From contig JAITVF010000132.1 of assembly GCA_031285945.1 (NCBI GenBank), positions 1 through 5,585 on the forward strand: DNA of 5,585 nt, written 5' to 3'. Positions 4,445 to 5,585 of the stretch are shown here, piece by piece (within the stretch, counting starts at the first letter, position 1; each line of letters opens with the position of its first letter). The position numbers were made by a program, and so were the translations under genes. The DNA comes from Oscillospiraceae bacterium (GTDB taxonomy: Bacteria; Bacillota; Clostridia; Oscillospirales; Ruminococcaceae). The notes under the pieces were generated by a model. That model saw nothing but the letters and a program-made list of their open reading frames with translations, was not told the DNA's origin and made no database searches.

Positions 4445-5585
4445 TCAGGCTATCCAGACGGCTGCCGTTCCTGCGGCTATGTATATAAAGGTTGCTATGG
4501 AGACCATCAGGCTGTAGATAAGGCAGGGGATAAGAGCCGCCATGATGAGCTGGCCTTCCTTGCCCTCCGCGCCGGTGGTGGCCGAAACGGCTACTACGTT
4601 GTTGACGCAAACCATGTTGCCGATGGCGCCGCCCATAGACTGGCAGATGAGGATGAGAACGGTGGGCAGGCCGACTATTACGGCGGTCTCGAACTGTAGC
4701 GCCGCAAACATGGTGTTGGAAACCGTGTTTGAGCCCGAAACGAAGGCGCCGAATACCCCTACTATGGGTGAAACAAGCGGATAGAGAGCGCCGAAGAGGT
4801 TTGCCAGAGCCTTTGCGACCTCGGTGGTCATGGCGTCGAGGGTGCCGGAGGGATTGCTGAAGTTGGTAAAGCGCATGATCTGAACCAGCGCGACGCCCGC
4901 GAGAAGGGCGATGGCGGCGTTGGTGATCTGCTTAAAGGTCTTTTTGAAGACCTCGCCTATATCCCTGCCGGGGAGCTTGTTGGCCAGCATATAGATAACC
5001 GCCACCAGAATAAAGGGGAAGAGGCCGGGGTTGTTAAAGATCTTCCAGTTGAAGTTAATCCCCTCTACGCCCAGGAAGCCTTTCATGACAATAAGGGACC
5101 TGTCTATAAAGCCCTTGATGGGGAGCCAGGGCAGCCTTGTGATAACCAGAACTATCGCGATGATCACATAGGGAGACCACGCCTGGAAGAGAGGGATCTT
5201 GCTCTTTGTTTCGTGGGTAACCTCAACGATGGGGTCGCTCTCGAAGCGCCATACGTTTTTGGGCACGAGGAAGCCGGCGCGGACCGAGGAAATCAGAATG
5301 ACAAGGCCAATAAGAGCGCCGAGCAGTGAGGGAATCTCGGGGCCGATAAAGGTAGCGATAAAATAGACGGGGACGGTAAAGACAAGACCGGAGAAAATGC
5401 TCAGCGGCAGAATCTCAACAATGTCGCCAATTACGTTCTTTTTGCCGCTTCTGGCGAGAACGGAAGCGATAATCAGAACGGGGACAAAGGTGCCGGTAAA
5501 GATGTTGGTAAAGGCCATCCGCGAGTAGAACTCATGCGAAAAGGCTGAGGGGTCCATATTCGCGAACTGCTCCTGAAGGGCGGGA
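4445..5585 (-). CDS. lctP: L-lactate permease family transporter, C-terminal part
   Basis: This is an LctP-family (TC 2.A.14) inner-membrane permease that imports lactate, and often glycolate, with protons. The visible 379 residues are open to the right edge, so the ATG at 5557 is internal; the family is usually about 500-560 residues, and roughly the first 150 are missing. The residues just before that Met (LQEQFAN) continue the same frame. About eight or nine hydrophobic segments are present. Family hallmarks are FGAFVSGSNTVSNTMFAALQ (about 4700-4757) and GGAIGNMVCVNN with VSATTG and GKEG (about 4553-4637). The protein ends in a last membrane helix and VWIA, with stop TGA at 4447-4445. The gene is convergent with the HDOD gene and followed by a strong terminator. 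Its promoter, and any lactate dehydrogenase partners, lie beyond the window. The symbol is by family; exact substrate is inferred. Confidence 0.95.
   Translation of the reverse strand, partial: PALQEQFANMDPSAFSHEFYSRMAFTNIFTGTFVPVLIIASVLARSGKKNVIGDIVEILPLSIFSGLVFTVPVYFIATFIGPEIPSLLGALIGLVILISSVRAGFLVPKNVWRFESDPIVEVTHETKSKIPLFQAWSPYVIIAIVLVITRLPWLPIKGFIDRSLIVMKGFLGVEGINFNWKIFNNPGLFPFILVAVIYMLANKLPGRDIGEVFKKTFKQITNAAIALLAGVALVQIMRFTNFSNPSGTLDAMTTEVAKALANLFGALYPLVSPIVGVFGAFVSGSNTVSNTMFAALQFETAVIVGLPTVLILICQSMGGAIGNMVCVNNVVAVSATTGAEGKEGQLIMAALIPCLIYSLMVSIATFIYIAAGTAAVWIA

Noticed and set aside
4542..4784. An 80-codon plus-strand frame opposite the lactate permease.
   Set aside because: It is antisense to the most conserved permease motifs and reads as low-complexity reverse translation.

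Overview
The window looks like chromosomal DNA from an endospore-forming Firmicute, most likely of the class Clostridia. The main evidence is a textbook alpha/beta-type small acid-soluble spore protein gene. A lipoprotein M23 peptidase, a YuxH-type EAL-HDOD protein, an LctP-family lactate permease, strong AAGGAGG-type ribosome binding sites and TTG starts all fit. Base composition is moderate to slightly GC-rich, with G/C-rich terminator stems. Genus cannot be set from this sequence. There is no mobile element, CRISPR array, rRNA or tRNA.

Layout. Positions 1-241 hold no complete gene. They contain a near-consensus minus-strand promoter (92-120) that should drive a gene lying beyond the left edge, and a small inverted repeat in its early transcribed region. 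A plus-strand gene of unknown function follows (242-796). Next is the spore protein gene (867-1064), with a possible forespore-type promoter before it and a perfect 16-bp terminator hairpin after it. After a sigma-A-like promoter comes a 535-residue lipoprotein with a C-terminal M23 metallopeptidase domain (1264-2871). The last plus-strand gene (2998-4251) encodes an HDOD protein with a ruined EAL domain. A 193-bp convergent intergenic region holds two large hairpins. The minus strand then carries the C-terminal part of a lactate permease (4445 to the right edge), whose start is outside the window.

The genes do not form one clear pathway. Each appears to have its own promoter or terminator, so they read as separate transcription units: spore DNA protection, cell-wall hydrolysis at the membrane surface, a signalling or scaffold protein, and lactate transport. 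I see no clear new multi-gene system. The points most worth a second look are the HDOD protein with a catalytically dead EAL half, the conserved-looking unknown protein at 242-796, the forespore-like promoter, and an 18-bp hairpin whose A/T flanks run the wrong way for a terminator.
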